Source: Chloroflexaceae bacterium
GTDB taxonomy: Bacteria; Chloroflexota; Chloroflexia; Chloroflexales; Chloroflexaceae
NCBI GenBank assembly: GCA_025057155.1
Contig: JANWYD010000013.1
Location: 1 to 64,000, forward strand
DNA length: 64,000 nt
Reading direction: 5' to 3'
Below are positions 27,076 through 37,532 of this stretch, one piece after another (within the stretch, counting starts at the first letter, position 1; every line of letters begins with the position of its first letter). A model generated the notes under the pieces. It was not told the origin of the DNA, did not search any database, and saw nothing but the letters and a program-made list of their open reading frames with translations. Position numbers and translations under genes: made by a program.

Positions 27076-28521
27076 GTGAGCGCAACGATTGAGGCCGTGC
27101 GGGGGATGCGCGATGTGCTGCCGGCCGAGCAACGGCAGGTGGCGGCCGCCCGGCGCGCCCTTGAGGCGACCTTCGAAGCCTACGGCTACGAACCGATCGA
27201 TCTGCCGATCATCGAATCGCGGGAACTCTACCTGCGCAAGCTGGGAGAAGAACTGGCGGGCAAGGTCTACGAGTTCAACTTCGGCGGTCGGGATCTGGCA
27301 CTGCGCCCGGAGTGGACCGCTTCGGTGCTGCGGGCGTATGTGGCCCATCTCCGGGACCAGCCGCTGCCGCTGCGGCTCAGTTACAGCGGTCCGGTGTTTC
27401 GCTATGAGCGGCCCCAGCGCCATACCCATCGCCAGTTTACCCAGGTAGGGATCGAGATCGTTGGCGGGCCTTCCCCTCGCGCCGACGCCGAGGCCCTGGC
27501 CCTGGCCTGCGCCGGGCTCGACGCGGTAGGCGTGACGGGCTACCGGGTGCTCATGGGGCACGTGGGCGTGGCGCGCGAGCTGCTGGCGCAGTTCGATCTC
27601 ACCGAGCGCACCCGGGACACGCTGGTATGGAGCCTGGAGCGCATCCGCAAAGAAGGGGCGGCGGTGGTGCGGGAGCACCTCCACGAACGGGCGGGCGAAC
27701 CGCCAATTGACCTGCCGCCCGGTCTCGATGAAGAGCAGGCCCGCGCCTGGCTGCTGCGCACGCTGCAGGCGATGGAGATCGAGCTGAGCACCGGCACGCG
27801 GTCGCGAGAGCAGGTGGTGGCCCGGTTGCTGCGGAAGCTGCGCCGCCGCGATGAGCGCGCCGCCATCGAGCGCGCTCTGGATGTGCTGGAGCGCCTGGTG
27901 ACCGTTCACGGGCCAGCCTCAAGGGCGCTGCCCGCCCTGGCAGCCCTCCTGGAGGAGCAAGGATTGCAGGCCCGCGTCCTCGATGAGGTGCGGGCGATCC
28001 TGGCGCTGGTCGCGGCACACGGGATTGATCCAGATCAGATCGATCTCGATTTTGGACTGGGACGGGGTCTGCACTACTACACCGGCCTGATCTTCGAGAT
28101 TGCCGATGGCAACGGCACGCAACTCTGCGGCGGCGGGCGCTATGACGATCTGGTCGCGGCCCTGGGCGGCCCGAAGGATGTGCCGGCGGTGGGGTTCGCC
28201 TATGGGTTAGAGCGGGTGGTCGCGGCGGCAACCGCCCCGGCGCCGGCCGGCCGCCCGCTGGTCCTGGTAGCGCCAGTCGCCGATGACGATTATGCCTACG
28301 CCCAGGACGTCGCGCGGCGCCTGCGGGAACGTGGCCTGGCAGTCAGTGTGGACGTGCGCGGGCGCACCCTGGCGCGAAACCTCAGCGATGCAACGCGGCG
28401 CGGCGCGCGGTATGTCGTCATCATCGGCGTGGAGGAACGGACCAGCCGCAGCTTCGTCTGGCGCGACCTGGAGCGCCACGACGAGCGGCGCCTCAGTCTG
28501 GACGCGCTCGGGGATCTCTAG
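27076..28521 (+). CDS. hisZ: HisRS-like class II protein, probably HisZ
   Basis: A 481-residue paralogue of histidyl-tRNA synthetase. Class II core motifs are visible: RGMRDVLPAE, LRPEWTASVLRAYV (about 76-89), FRYERPQRHTHRQFTQVGIE (about 108-126), FGLGRGLHYYTGLIFEI (326-342), CGGGRYDDLV and VGFAYGLER. A C-terminal anticodon-binding-like domain follows (from about 390). True HisRS normally has RPEGT and PQ-x-GR-x-R-x-F; here the Gly is Trp and the GR pair is HT, which argues for the regulatory subunit HisZ of ATP phosphoribosyltransferase. hisG lies one gene downstream. However, that HisG is the long form, which does not need HisZ, so a divergent HisRS remains possible. The start is GTG. Confidence 0.6.
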   Translation: MSATIEAVRGMRDVLPAEQRQVAAARRALEATFEAYGYEPIDLPIIESRELYLRKLGEELAGKVYEFNFGGRDLALRPEWTASVLRAYVAHLRDQPLPLRLSYSGPVFRYERPQRHTHRQFTQVGIEIVGGPSPRADAEALALACAGLDAVGVTGYRVLMGHVGVARELLAQFDLTERTRDTLVWSLERIRKEGAAVVREHLHERAGEPPIDLPPGLDEEQARAWLLRTLQAMEIELSTGTRSREQVVARLLRKLRRRDERAAIERALDVLERLVTVHGPASRALPALAALLEEQGLQARVLDEVRAILALVAAHGIDPDQIDLDFGLGRGLHYYTGLIFEIADGNGTQLCGGGRYDDLVAALGGPKDVPAVGFAYGLERVVAAATAPAPAGRPLVLVAPVADDDYAYAQDVARRLRERGLAVSVDVRGRTLARNLSDATRRGARYVVIIGVEERTSRSFVWRDLERHDERRLSLDALGDL

Positions 28522-28555
28522 GGCCGAAGGATTGGCTGCGCCAATCCTTCGGCCC
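28521..28555. repeat. GGCCGAAGGATTGG hairpin after hisZ
   Basis: Perfect 15-base arms (GGGCCGAAGGATTGG and its complement) around loop CTGCG, beginning at the last base of the hisZ stop codon. A sibling at 50142-50178 has one base pair changed on both sides. It could terminate or stabilise the transcript; no T-run follows. Confidence 0.8.
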
Positions 28556-28573
28556 TCCAGTTGATTGGAACCT

Positions 28574-29407
28574 ATGAACAACACCCCATCCTGGGGGCGT
28601 TACAGCGAGTTGCGCCCCCACGAGCTCGCCGCCCTTCGCGCCCGCGCTCCGGCAGCCTACCTCCCCTGGGGCGGGCTGATCTGCCACGGCCCCCACCTCC
28701 CTCTGGGGCTGGACACGATCATTGCCGAGGCGATTGCCGAGCGGGCCGTCAGACGCACCGGCGGAGTGGTGCTGCCCGCGATCACCTGGCCCCTGGCAAT
28801 GCCCCACCCCGGCGAATCGCTGGGGCTGAGCGCCACGACGCTCAGGGCCATTCTCGCCGAGAGCCTGGCGGAACTGGCAAAGCACGGCTGGCGCGTGATC
28901 GTGGTGATCAGCGGATCTTATTCGCCAGGGCAGGAACTGCTGCTCATAGGCGCCGCCGAACAGGCGCTCGCCAACCATCGCCTGCTGGTGCTGGCCGTTC
29001 CGCCGCTGGCTCTGGTTGACGATGAGATGCTCGATCACGGGGCGCTCTGGGAAAGTTCGGTCCTGCTCGCCCTGCGTCCAGACTTGATCCACATGGAAGC
29101 CCTTGGGGCCGGCCCGCTGGACCGGCTTAACCATCCTGTAGTGGGCCGCGACCCGCGGGGAGCCGCCTCGGCCTCGCTCGGCAACAGCGTGTTGAACCTG
29201 GCTCTGGAACGTATCAGCAGCGCCGTCGAACACTTGCTGGCCAGCGGCGACCCGGCGCCGCTGCAGGCCCTCTACGCACGGCGCCGCGAATACTACCGGC
29301 GCCTGACAGCGCGCTACGGCGACGATCTGGAAGCTCTGACCGCGGCCTGGTGGCAGGAGGTGACCGGCAGGGGCCCGGCTGCGCCCCGCTCGCCAAAGAC
29401 CGGCTGA
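28574..29407 (+). CDS. Creatininase-family protein with degenerate metal site
   Basis: About 277 residues, matching the creatininase/amidohydrolase-like family in LPWGGLICHGPHLPLGLDT, TWPLAMPHPGESLGLS and HGALWESSVLLALRPDLIHME. Active members have G-x-x-E-x-HGPHLP and an NGHGGN metal motif. Here the Glu is replaced (GLICHG), and the NGHGGN position reads ISGSYSPGQ, so several metal ligands are gone. It is probably a non-enzymatic or altered member. It sits between hisZ and hisG, 18 bases after a strong hairpin, suggesting a role tied to nucleotide or histidine metabolism. A TTG at 28565 is in frame; the ATG at 28574 is preferred. Confidence 0.75.
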   Translation: MNNTPSWGRYSELRPHELAALRARAPAAYLPWGGLICHGPHLPLGLDTIIAEAIAERAVRRTGGVVLPAITWPLAMPHPGESLGLSATTLRAILAESLAELAKHGWRVIVVISGSYSPGQELLLIGAAEQALANHRLLVLAVPPLALVDDEMLDHGALWESSVLLALRPDLIHMEALGAGPLDRLNHPVVGRDPRGAASASLGNSVLNLALERISSAVEHLLASGDPAPLQALYARRREYYRRLTARYGDDLEALTAAWWQEVTGRGPAAPRSPKTG

Positions 29408-29488
29408 GGGGCCTGTCCCTGCCCGGGGCGTGTCCCTGACCCTGCGGGTGCGCGAACCATCTGGGTTGCGCGCACATCAAGAATCCGG

Positions 29489-30505
29489 ATGGCCATGCTA
29501 CGTTTTGCCCTCCCCTCAAAAGGCTCTGGCTACGAAAGCGCCCTGGCGCTGCTGGAGAGTTGCGGCCTGCGCGTGGTGCGGGCCAATCCGCGCCAGTACA
29601 CCGCCGTGCTGCGGGGTCTTCCCAACACCGAAGTGCTGCTGCATCGCCCGGCTGATATTGTCGAGAAAGTCGCCGAAGGTTCGATAGACATTGGCATCAC
29701 CGGCTACGACCTGGTGATAGAGCAGCGCGGCGACGACGAGGATCTGCTGGTGCTCTTCGACGACCTGGGCTTCTGGCGGGTGGAACTGGTCTTCGCCGTG
29801 CCACAGGGCTGGGTGGACGTGCACGGCTGGGATGATCTGGCCGACCTGGCGGCGGAACTGCGCGCCCAGGGACGCCGGCTGCGGATCGCGACCAAGTACC
29901 CCGCGATAGTGCGCCGCTTCTGCGCCAGTCAGGGGATCACCGCTTATGAGATTGTCATCTCCCAGGGCGCTACAGAGGCCGCTCCGGGTCTGGGCTATGC
30001 CGACATGATCGCCGACATCGCCGAGACCGGCGCCGCTATTCGCGACAACAAGCTAAAGATCGTCGGCGGGCCGATCCTCACTTCCCAGGCGGTGCTGGTG
30101 GGCAGCCGGCGCACCCTGCGCGGCGACGCCGAGAAACTGGGCCTGGTGCGCCAGTTGCTCGAACTGATCGAGGCGCGCCGGCGCGGGCGGTTATTCTATT
30201 CGCTCACCGCCAATCTTACGGGCGAGTCGGTTGAGGCCGTGGGACGTCGGGTTACCGCGCGGGTGGAACTGGCCGGCCTGCAGGGGCCAACGATTGCTCC
30301 GGTGTGGAGCAAATACGCCAGCGAGGGCAACGCGCCGCAGTGGTACGCCGTGAACGTTGTGGTGCCCCAGGAGGAACTGCTGCCCGCCGTGGATCACCTG
30401 CGCGCCATTGGTGCGGTGAGCATCAGCACGGTGCAGGTGCAACACGTCTTCAAGGCGCAGAGCGATGCCTATACGCGCCTGCTGGCAGCCCTGGAGGAGG
30501 AGTAA
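29489..30505 (+). CDS. hisG: ATP phosphoribosyltransferase, long form (HisG)
   Basis: First step of histidine biosynthesis: condensation of ATP and PRPP. At 338 residues this is a long-form HisG: N-terminal catalytic domains (LRFALPSKGSGYESALALLE, DIGITGYDLV, RIATKYPAIVRRF), the PRPP-binding segment EAAPGLGYADMIADIAETGAA, and a C-terminal ACT-like regulatory domain (about 260-338, YAVNVVVPQEELLPAVDHLRAIGA), which in the family binds histidine for feedback inhibition. It follows the creatininase-like gene by 81 bases and precedes purM. The Shine-Dalgarno is weak; an ATG at 29495 is an alternative start. Confidence 0.93.
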   Translation: MAMLRFALPSKGSGYESALALLESCGLRVVRANPRQYTAVLRGLPNTEVLLHRPADIVEKVAEGSIDIGITGYDLVIEQRGDDEDLLVLFDDLGFWRVELVFAVPQGWVDVHGWDDLADLAAELRAQGRRLRIATKYPAIVRRFCASQGITAYEIVISQGATEAAPGLGYADMIADIAETGAAIRDNKLKIVGGPILTSQAVLVGSRRTLRGDAEKLGLVRQLLELIEARRRGRLFYSLTANLTGESVEAVGRRVTARVELAGLQGPTIAPVWSKYASEGNAPQWYAVNVVVPQEELLPAVDHLRAIGAVSISTVQVQHVFKAQSDAYTRLLAALEEE

Positions 30506-30596
30506 GACGTGTTTTTTTGGTCGGGGAAACCTGGTTGTCCCATAGCGCAATCGTTTGCGTCCGCTCGCCGGGCGCGTTACGCTGATGGAGCGCCTC

Positions 30597-31607
30597 ATGT
30601 CTGACGCCTACGCGGCTGCGGGCGTAAACATCGCCGCGGCTACACGCGCCAAGGAACTGATGAGCGCAGCGGTGCGTTCGACCCACGGACCGGCGGTGCT
30701 GGCGGGGATGGGCGCCTTCGGGGGTTGCTTCGACCTCGGCGCCGCCGGGGCGGGCAACCAGCCGGTCCTGGTGGCCTCGACTGACGGCGTCGGCACCAAG
30801 ACGCTGGTGGCGGCGGCCCTCGGGCGCTACGACACGGTGGGCCAGGATCTAGTCAATCACTGCGTGAATGACATTCTGGTTCAGGGCGCCCGGCCGCTGT
30901 TCTTCCTCGACTACGTGGCGGCGGCGAAGCTGGAAGTGGAGCAGGTGGCGGCGATTGTTGGCGGGGTGGCAGCGGCCTGCCGCATGGCGGGGTGCGCTCT
31001 GCTGGGCGGCGAAACGGCCGAAATGCCCGATGTCTACGCCCCCGGGGCCTTCGACCTGGCCGGAACCATCGTCGGAGTAGTCGAACGCGAGGCCATGCTT
31101 CCGCGGCCGGATGTTGCGCCGGGCGACGCGGTGCTGGCCCTGCCCTCAAGCGGGCTGCACACTAACGGCTACTCGCTGGCGCGTCGGATCGCTGCGCGCA
31201 GCGGTTATGAGGCGCGCCCAGCGATGCTCGCGGGCCGCAGCGTGGGCGAGGCGCTGCTGGCCGTGCATCGCTGCTACCTGGCGGAAGTGGCGGCCCTGCG
31301 CGCCGCCGTGCCGCTCAAGGCCCTGGCGCACATTACCGGCGGAGGCGTGTTCGACAATCTGCCGCGGGCGCTGCCGGCAGGCTTAGGGGCGACCATCGAA
31401 CGAGGCGCCTGGGACATCCCGCCGATCTGCGCCTACCTGGTTGCCGAGGGAGGACTGTCGGAACACGAAGCCTACCATACCTTCAACATGGGCCTGGGGA
31501 TGCTGGCGATTGTGCCCTCCGAAGCCGTCGAGACCGCCCTGGCCGCCGTGCCCGAGGCCCGCCGCGTGGGGGCGATTACGGCGGAGCCGGGGGTGCGGCT
31601 GGTGTAG
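30597..31607 (+). CDS. purM: Phosphoribosylformylglycinamidine cyclo-ligase (AIR synthetase)
   Basis: Fifth step of de novo purine synthesis: ATP-dependent closure of FGAM to AIR. The 336-residue protein begins SDAYAAAGVNI, as PurM proteins do, and contains VASTDGVGTKTLVAAALGRYDTVG (ATP/substrate loop), GQDLVNHCVNDILVQGARPLFFLDY, GCALLGGETAEMPDVY and LPSSGLHTNGYSLARRI. In-frame starts at 30555 (TTG) and 30585 (ATG) exist, but the ATG at 30597 has GGAG at the right distance and the family N-terminus. An imperfect GGGGAAACC/GGTTGTCCC hairpin lies in the 91-base gap after hisG. Confidence 0.95.
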   Translation: MSDAYAAAGVNIAAATRAKELMSAAVRSTHGPAVLAGMGAFGGCFDLGAAGAGNQPVLVASTDGVGTKTLVAAALGRYDTVGQDLVNHCVNDILVQGARPLFFLDYVAAAKLEVEQVAAIVGGVAAACRMAGCALLGGETAEMPDVYAPGAFDLAGTIVGVVEREAMLPRPDVAPGDAVLALPSSGLHTNGYSLARRIAARSGYEARPAMLAGRSVGEALLAVHRCYLAEVAALRAAVPLKALAHITGGGVFDNLPRALPAGLGATIERGAWDIPPICAYLVAEGGLSEHEAYHTFNMGLGMLAIVPSEAVETALAAVPEARRVGAITAEPGVRLV

Positions 31608-31644
31608 GCCCGGGCTGCCAGTTGCAGGGGGTGCGGGGCAAGCC

Positions 31645-31671
31645 GTGGGGCAACCCGGAGGGTTGCCCCAC
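31645..31671 (+). terminator. Hairpin between purM and purC, terminator-like
   Basis: Eleven-base perfect arms (GTGGGGCAACC and its complement), loop CGGAG, then TTTTT eight bases further on (31679-31683). The distance to the T-run is long for a classical terminator, so it may be a partial terminator or an mRNA-stabilising hairpin. Confidence 0.45.
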
Positions 31672-31706
31672 AGGTCCATTTTTAGACATTCACAAAGGAA
31701 AAAACT

Positions 31707-32465
31707 ATGCAAACTGGACCAAAAATCACCGAGGGAAAAACCAAAATCATCTATGCCCATCCAGACGATCCCAACCTGATCATCATGCGTCACAAAGACG
31801 GCATTACCGCTGGCGACGGGGCGCGTCGCAACGAGATCCCGGGCAAGGGCGCCCTGGCGGGTCGCACCACGGCCAACGTCTTTGCCCTGCTCAACCGGGC
31901 CGGCCTCCCTACCCACTTCGTGAGCGCCCCCGAACCGGAGATAACCGTCGCCCGGCGCTGCACAATGCTGCCCCTCGAAGTCGTTATGCGCCGCCTGGCT
32001 ACCGGCTCGTACCTGCGGCGGCATCCCGAAACGCCCGAAGGCAAACGCTTCGATCCGCCACTGGTTGAGTTCTTTCTTAAAGATGACGCCGCCCACGACC
32101 CGCAGATCAGCGAGGCCGAGATTGTCGCCCGCAATCTCGCCACCGCTGAAGAGGTGCAGCAGATGATTGAAACGGGACGCCGGGTGTTCACCCTGCTTGA
32201 GGCGGCCTGGGCCGCGCAGGATGTTACCCTGGTGGACCTGAAGATCGAGTTCGGGCGCGCGCGGGGCGCCCTGCTGGTGGCCGATGTGATTGACAACGAC
32301 TCGTGGCGCATCTGGCCCGGGGGCGAGAAAGGGCGCATGCTCGACAAGCAGGTCTACCGCAATGCGGCCACGGTGGACGAAGCGGTGCTCGCCGACGTGC
32401 GGGCGCGCTATGAACAGGTGGCGGCGATGACGGACGCATTCGCTACATTCAGTCCATCTGCCTGA
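31707..32465 (+). CDS. purC: SAICAR synthetase
   Basis: Phosphoribosylaminoimidazole-succinocarboxamide synthase, which joins aspartate to CAIR using ATP in purine synthesis. The 252-residue protein has normal length with GKTKIIYAHPDDPNLIIMRHKDGITAGDGA (N-terminal phosphate loop and SAICAR synthetase core), LPLEVVMRRLATGSYLRR, and LVDLKIEFGRARGALLVADVIDNDSWRIWP. The ATG at 31707 follows AAAGGA about nine bases upstream. It is the last gene of the hisZ-to-purC run. Confidence 0.95.
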   Translation: MQTGPKITEGKTKIIYAHPDDPNLIIMRHKDGITAGDGARRNEIPGKGALAGRTTANVFALLNRAGLPTHFVSAPEPEITVARRCTMLPLEVVMRRLATGSYLRRHPETPEGKRFDPPLVEFFLKDDAAHDPQISEAEIVARNLATAEEVQQMIETGRRVFTLLEAAWAAQDVTLVDLKIEFGRARGALLVADVIDNDSWRIWPGGEKGRMLDKQVYRNAATVDEAVLADVRARYEQVAAMTDAFATFSPSA

Positions 32466-32572
32466 GGGGAGGATGAGGAAGGGCCTTGCCCTTTCCCATC
32501 CGTAGACAGACGGTTTCAGAGGGCTATGCTCACTTCACAGTCTTGTGCTGATTCGGCTCGCCTTCCACCGCC

Positions 32573-32883
32573 TCTCAGGTGTAAGGTTTTCCGGCGCATC
32601 CTCGCGTCGCATTCGCCATCCAGGGCATTGGGACGCCCAACTCCCCCCTTTCCCGCGAGGGGGAGAGGTACGAGTGCGAGATGGCGTTGCGCTACCTCGA
32701 ACACGCCCAACTCCCCCCTCTCCCGCGAGGGGGAGAGGGTGGCGGGGGGAGAGGGCCGTACGCACTGGAATGCCGAAAACCCCTGCTCCCTCAAAAACAT
32801 CTGAGAGGCAGGGGGGTGAAGACCGTAAGCGCACTGGAATGCCGAAAACCCCCCTTCTCCTTCGAAAAACCCTACACCTGAGA
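32573..32883. repeat. TIR-bounded intergenic repeat, copy B (enlarged)
   Basis: The same termini as copies A and C (TCTCAGGTGTAAGGTTTTCC left, CCTACACCTGAGA right). The inside is expanded: CGCCCAACTCCCCCCT occurs twice, as does GCACTGGAATGCCGAAAACC, so internal blocks have been duplicated. It fills most of the purC-MIP gap. Frames here are low-complexity and have no ribosome binding sites. Confidence 0.75.
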
Positions 32884-32931
32884 GGGGGGCAGAGCTCCCT
32901 GGAGCGCCCGCGAACCCTGTCTTAGGTGAAC

Positions 32932-35087
<2,156 letters not shown>

Positions 35088-35187
35088 ACGCTTGCTCCTT
35101 TCCACAATCCACGCGCCACGCACCGGGAAACCGGGGCTTTCCTGAGGGCTGCGCTCCCTTATACCCTCTCTGGCAGGCAGGAGCGCG

Positions 35188-35204
35188 GGGAAACCAGGTT
35201 TCCC
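35188..35204. repeat. GGGAAACC-A-GGTTTCCC hairpin
   Basis: Eight-base perfect arms around a single A. An outer pair of arms (CAGGCA at 35174 and TGCCTG at 35205) could extend the stem across a bulge. It lies between ACR3 and the truncated permease. Confidence 0.7.
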
Positions 35205-35219
35205 TGCCTGCTCCGCCGC

Positions 35220-35618
35220 TCAGATTACCAGGTTGAACAGATATCCAATAGCGATGATCCCGACCGCCGCCACGCTAACGAATACGGCGAGGAGTTGCGG
35301 CTTGAGCGCCCGGCGCAGGGAGATCAGCTCCAGCAGGCTGAGGGCCGCCACGGCCATCATGAAGGCCGGCGCCGCGCCCCTGGCGATAAGGGCCTGCACC
35401 ACCGGGAGCATCCCGGCGGCGCCGGAGTGCAACGGCACGCCCGGGGCCACCGCTACCGGCGCCGACCATCGGGCCTCCCGCCCAGGGATGCCCGCCAGAG
35501 CATCCTCGGGCACGCAGCTGTAGATCGCCGCTCCTGGCGCAATCCCGACGACTACGAAGAGCCAGAGCTTGCCCGCGATCTCGCGGGTGCTGCGCCAGGA
35601 CAGGGCGAAGTGTCCGGA
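35220..35618 (-). pseudogene. Truncated ArsP/YraQ-type permease (C-terminal remnant)
   Basis: 132 codons in one frame resemble the last part of DUF318 permeases (YraQ/ArsP, the latter exporting methylated arsenite): STREIAGKLWLFVVVGIAPGA, then VAPGVPLHSGAAGMLPVVQALI, AFMMAVAALSLLELISLRRAL and a final hydrophobic helix. An in-frame stop (35619-35621) and the 3' end of the Uma2 gene lie directly upstream, so the N-terminal half is gone. No start with a ribosome binding site is present. It is called a pseudogene, though a short membrane protein from an internal GTG (35513) cannot be excluded. Confidence 0.65.
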
Positions 35619-36259
35619 TCAGATTGGCCCGGTCGTTGACCTGTCTCTAGGGAGTAGGAATCAGGGGCGCCGGCAAACAGATCGGCGATCCGCAGCGTAA
35701 TCCCCGGCAGGCACTCAAAGTTCGCAACGTCCATCTCGCTGAAGTTCCGGGGGCCGTCATAGCGCCCCGGCGAGTGCAGGCGGTAGTGGTCGAGGCTGCG
35801 GGCGCGCGGATCGATGATCACGTATTCGGGAACGCCGGCCCGCGCATAGGCGCCCAGCTTCACCTGTGTATCGTAGACCACACTGTTGGGGGAGAGGATT
35901 TCGATGATCAGGTCGGGCACGCCCCGGATGCGCCGATCGCGGATGATGCCGGCATTGGCCCGGCGCACGAAGACGAAGTCGGGTTGCACGGGATCGCAGC
36001 CGGGCATCAACAGACCGATGGGGGCCGTAAACACGAACCCTAGACGATTATCTTCGACCGGGATGCCGAGATACCGATAGAGACGCTGCTGGATCCACTG
36101 GTGAAAGCTGCTTGGCGCGGCTGTCGTATACAGCACCCCGTTAATGATCTCGTAGATGTTCCCGTCGTCGGGCAGGGCCTCCCAGTCGGCATACGTCCAG
36201 CGGCCCTGCGTCGGGCCGGGGACGGTGGGCGCATCGGTGCTGATGACCAGGGTACGCAT
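35552..36259 (-). CDS. Uma2-family PD-(D/E)xK endonuclease-like protein
   Basis: A 235-residue Uma2 (DUF820) protein with a restriction-endonuclease fold, very common in Chloroflexota and cyanobacteria and of unclear function. Seen: YEIINGVLYTTAAPSSFHQWI, VQPDFVFVRRAN, DLIIEILSPNSVVYDTQVKLGAYARAGVPEYVIIDPR (nuclease core with Asp, Glu and Lys) and PGITLRIADLF. The ATG at 36259 has GGAGGAGC upstream; the longer frame to 36355 is rejected. The last 30 residues (after about SYSLETGQ) are translated from a different frame of the permease remnant, so the native C-terminus was probably replaced. Confidence 0.85.
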   Translation of the reverse strand: MRTLVISTDAPTVPGPTQGRWTYADWEALPDDGNIYEIINGVLYTTAAPSSFHQWIQQRLYRYLGIPVEDNRLGFVFTAPIGLLMPGCDPVQPDFVFVRRANAGIIRDRRIRGVPDLIIEILSPNSVVYDTQVKLGAYARAGVPEYVIIDPRARSLDHYRLHSPGRYDGPRNFSEMDVANFECLPGITLRIADLFAGAPDSYSLETGQRPGQSDPDTSPCPGAAPARSRASSGSS

Positions 36260-36333
36260 AGGGCGCTCCTCCAGGCAAGGGTTGGCGATGGGTGCATTGT
36301 ACCGCGTTATTTGCACCGTCTGGAATAATGTGA

Positions 36334-36352
36334 GGGGAGGCTGAGCCTCCCC
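36334..36352. repeat. GGGGAGGC-TGA-GCCTCCCC hairpin
   Basis: Eight-base perfect arms in the gap between the PstS-like gene and Uma2. It is followed at 36360-36378 by CACAGGTGTAGACTTTCC, a fragment resembling the end of the TIR-bounded repeat. Confidence 0.6.
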
Positions 36353-36390
36353 CATACCCTCACAGGTGTAGACTTTCCGAACGCCAGGGA

Positions 36391-37383
36391 TCAGCGCAAC
36401 GCGGCTACAAGCGTCTTCTGGGCGTCACCGGCGACCGTGTCGGAAACGGGGAAGTAGCCCACCTCGCGGATCACCTCGTGCGCGTGCTGCAAGTAGTAGC
36501 TGATAAAGGCCGCTGCTGCTAGATTCGTCTGGAGTGTTTGCCTGTCCGTATAGATGAACAGTGGCCGGGTCAGGGGATACGTGCCATTCGAAACCGTTTC
36601 CGGCGTGGGCGCCACCGGGCCGTTGCCTGCATCAATGGCCAGGGCGCGCAGCCGTTCCTGGTCGCGTATGTAGTAGGAATAGCCGAAGTAGCCAATCGCG
36701 TAGAGGTTATTCTCGATTCCCAGCATCAACTCGACGTCATCTTCACTGAGGACGACGCCGGGTATAGCCGGAAGGAGCAACTTATCTCCACCGAGCACCT
36801 TTTCGACGAAGAAATCGAAGGTGCCGCTATCAACACCGGGGCTGAAGATCTTGATCGGCTCGGCGGGATAGGCGGGGTTCACTTCGTTCCAGGCGCGGTA
36901 GCGGCCCGAAAAGATCTGCAGCAGATCGGCGAAGCTCAGCGACTCAACAAACGTATTCTGCCGGTTGACCACCACCGCCAGCGCATCCACGCCGACCTGA
37001 AACCCCACCGGTTCACGACCGACGGCGCGGCAGGCCTCCAGTTCCTTCTCATTGATGGGGCGACTGGCGTTGACGATCTCTATCGGATCGCCGCTGCAGA
37101 AGCTGCGAAAGCCGCCACCGGTGCCGGTGACTTTCACGTCGATCTGTGAACGCGACCCTTCTGCGTTGAAGTCTTCAACCATACGGGCCGTAAGCGGGTA
37201 GACCGTAGATGAGCCGGTGATCTCCAGTAAGCCGGTGACCAGGGCCGGATCGACCGGCGCCAGCGCGTCGCCAGACAGCAGCGTCACCGCCGGAGGCGTC
37301 GGCGTTACCTGCTGCTGGACGCAGCCGGCAACCAGGGCCAGCAGGACCGCCAACCCCAGCAGCGTTCGGGTTCGAAGTCCCAT
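36391..37383 (-). CDS. PstS-like phosphate-binding lipoprotein
   Basis: Substrate-binding lipoprotein of 330 residues: signal peptide with lipobox (LLALVAGC, Cys near 21) and the PBP-like fold of PstS/SphX. Seen: ITGSSTVYPLTARMVEDF (phosphate-binding Ser/Thr loop), TGTGGGFRSFCSGDPIEIVNASRPI, and SPGVDSGTFDFFVEKVLGG. The ATG at 37383 has AAGGAG upstream. No pstC, pstA or pstB is nearby. It sits 149 bases after arsJ on the same strand, so a role in sensing or discriminating phosphate and arsenate is plausible but not shown. Confidence 0.9.
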   Translation of the reverse strand: MGLRTRTLLGLAVLLALVAGCVQQQVTPTPPAVTLLSGDALAPVDPALVTGLLEITGSSTVYPLTARMVEDFNAEGSRSQIDVKVTGTGGGFRSFCSGDPIEIVNASRPINEKELEACRAVGREPVGFQVGVDALAVVVNRQNTFVESLSFADLLQIFSGRYRAWNEVNPAYPAEPIKIFSPGVDSGTFDFFVEKVLGGDKLLLPAIPGVVLSEDDVELMLGIENNLYAIGYFGYSYYIRDQERLRALAIDAGNGPVAPTPETVSNGTYPLTRPLFIYTDRQTLQTNLAAAAFISYYLQHAHEVIREVGYFPVSDTVAGDAQKTLVAALR

Positions 37384-37532
37384 AATGCTCTCCTTCTCCA
37401 GCTTATGGTCCAGACGGACATCCGCCGCGGTAGCATAACTGTTGGCGGTCGTGTACACCCTTGAGGGGCAGATGTACGGCCAATGCGCGGTCCGCCGCCG
37501 GCAGCAAGCTCAGGTGCGGCTAACCGGGCCGG

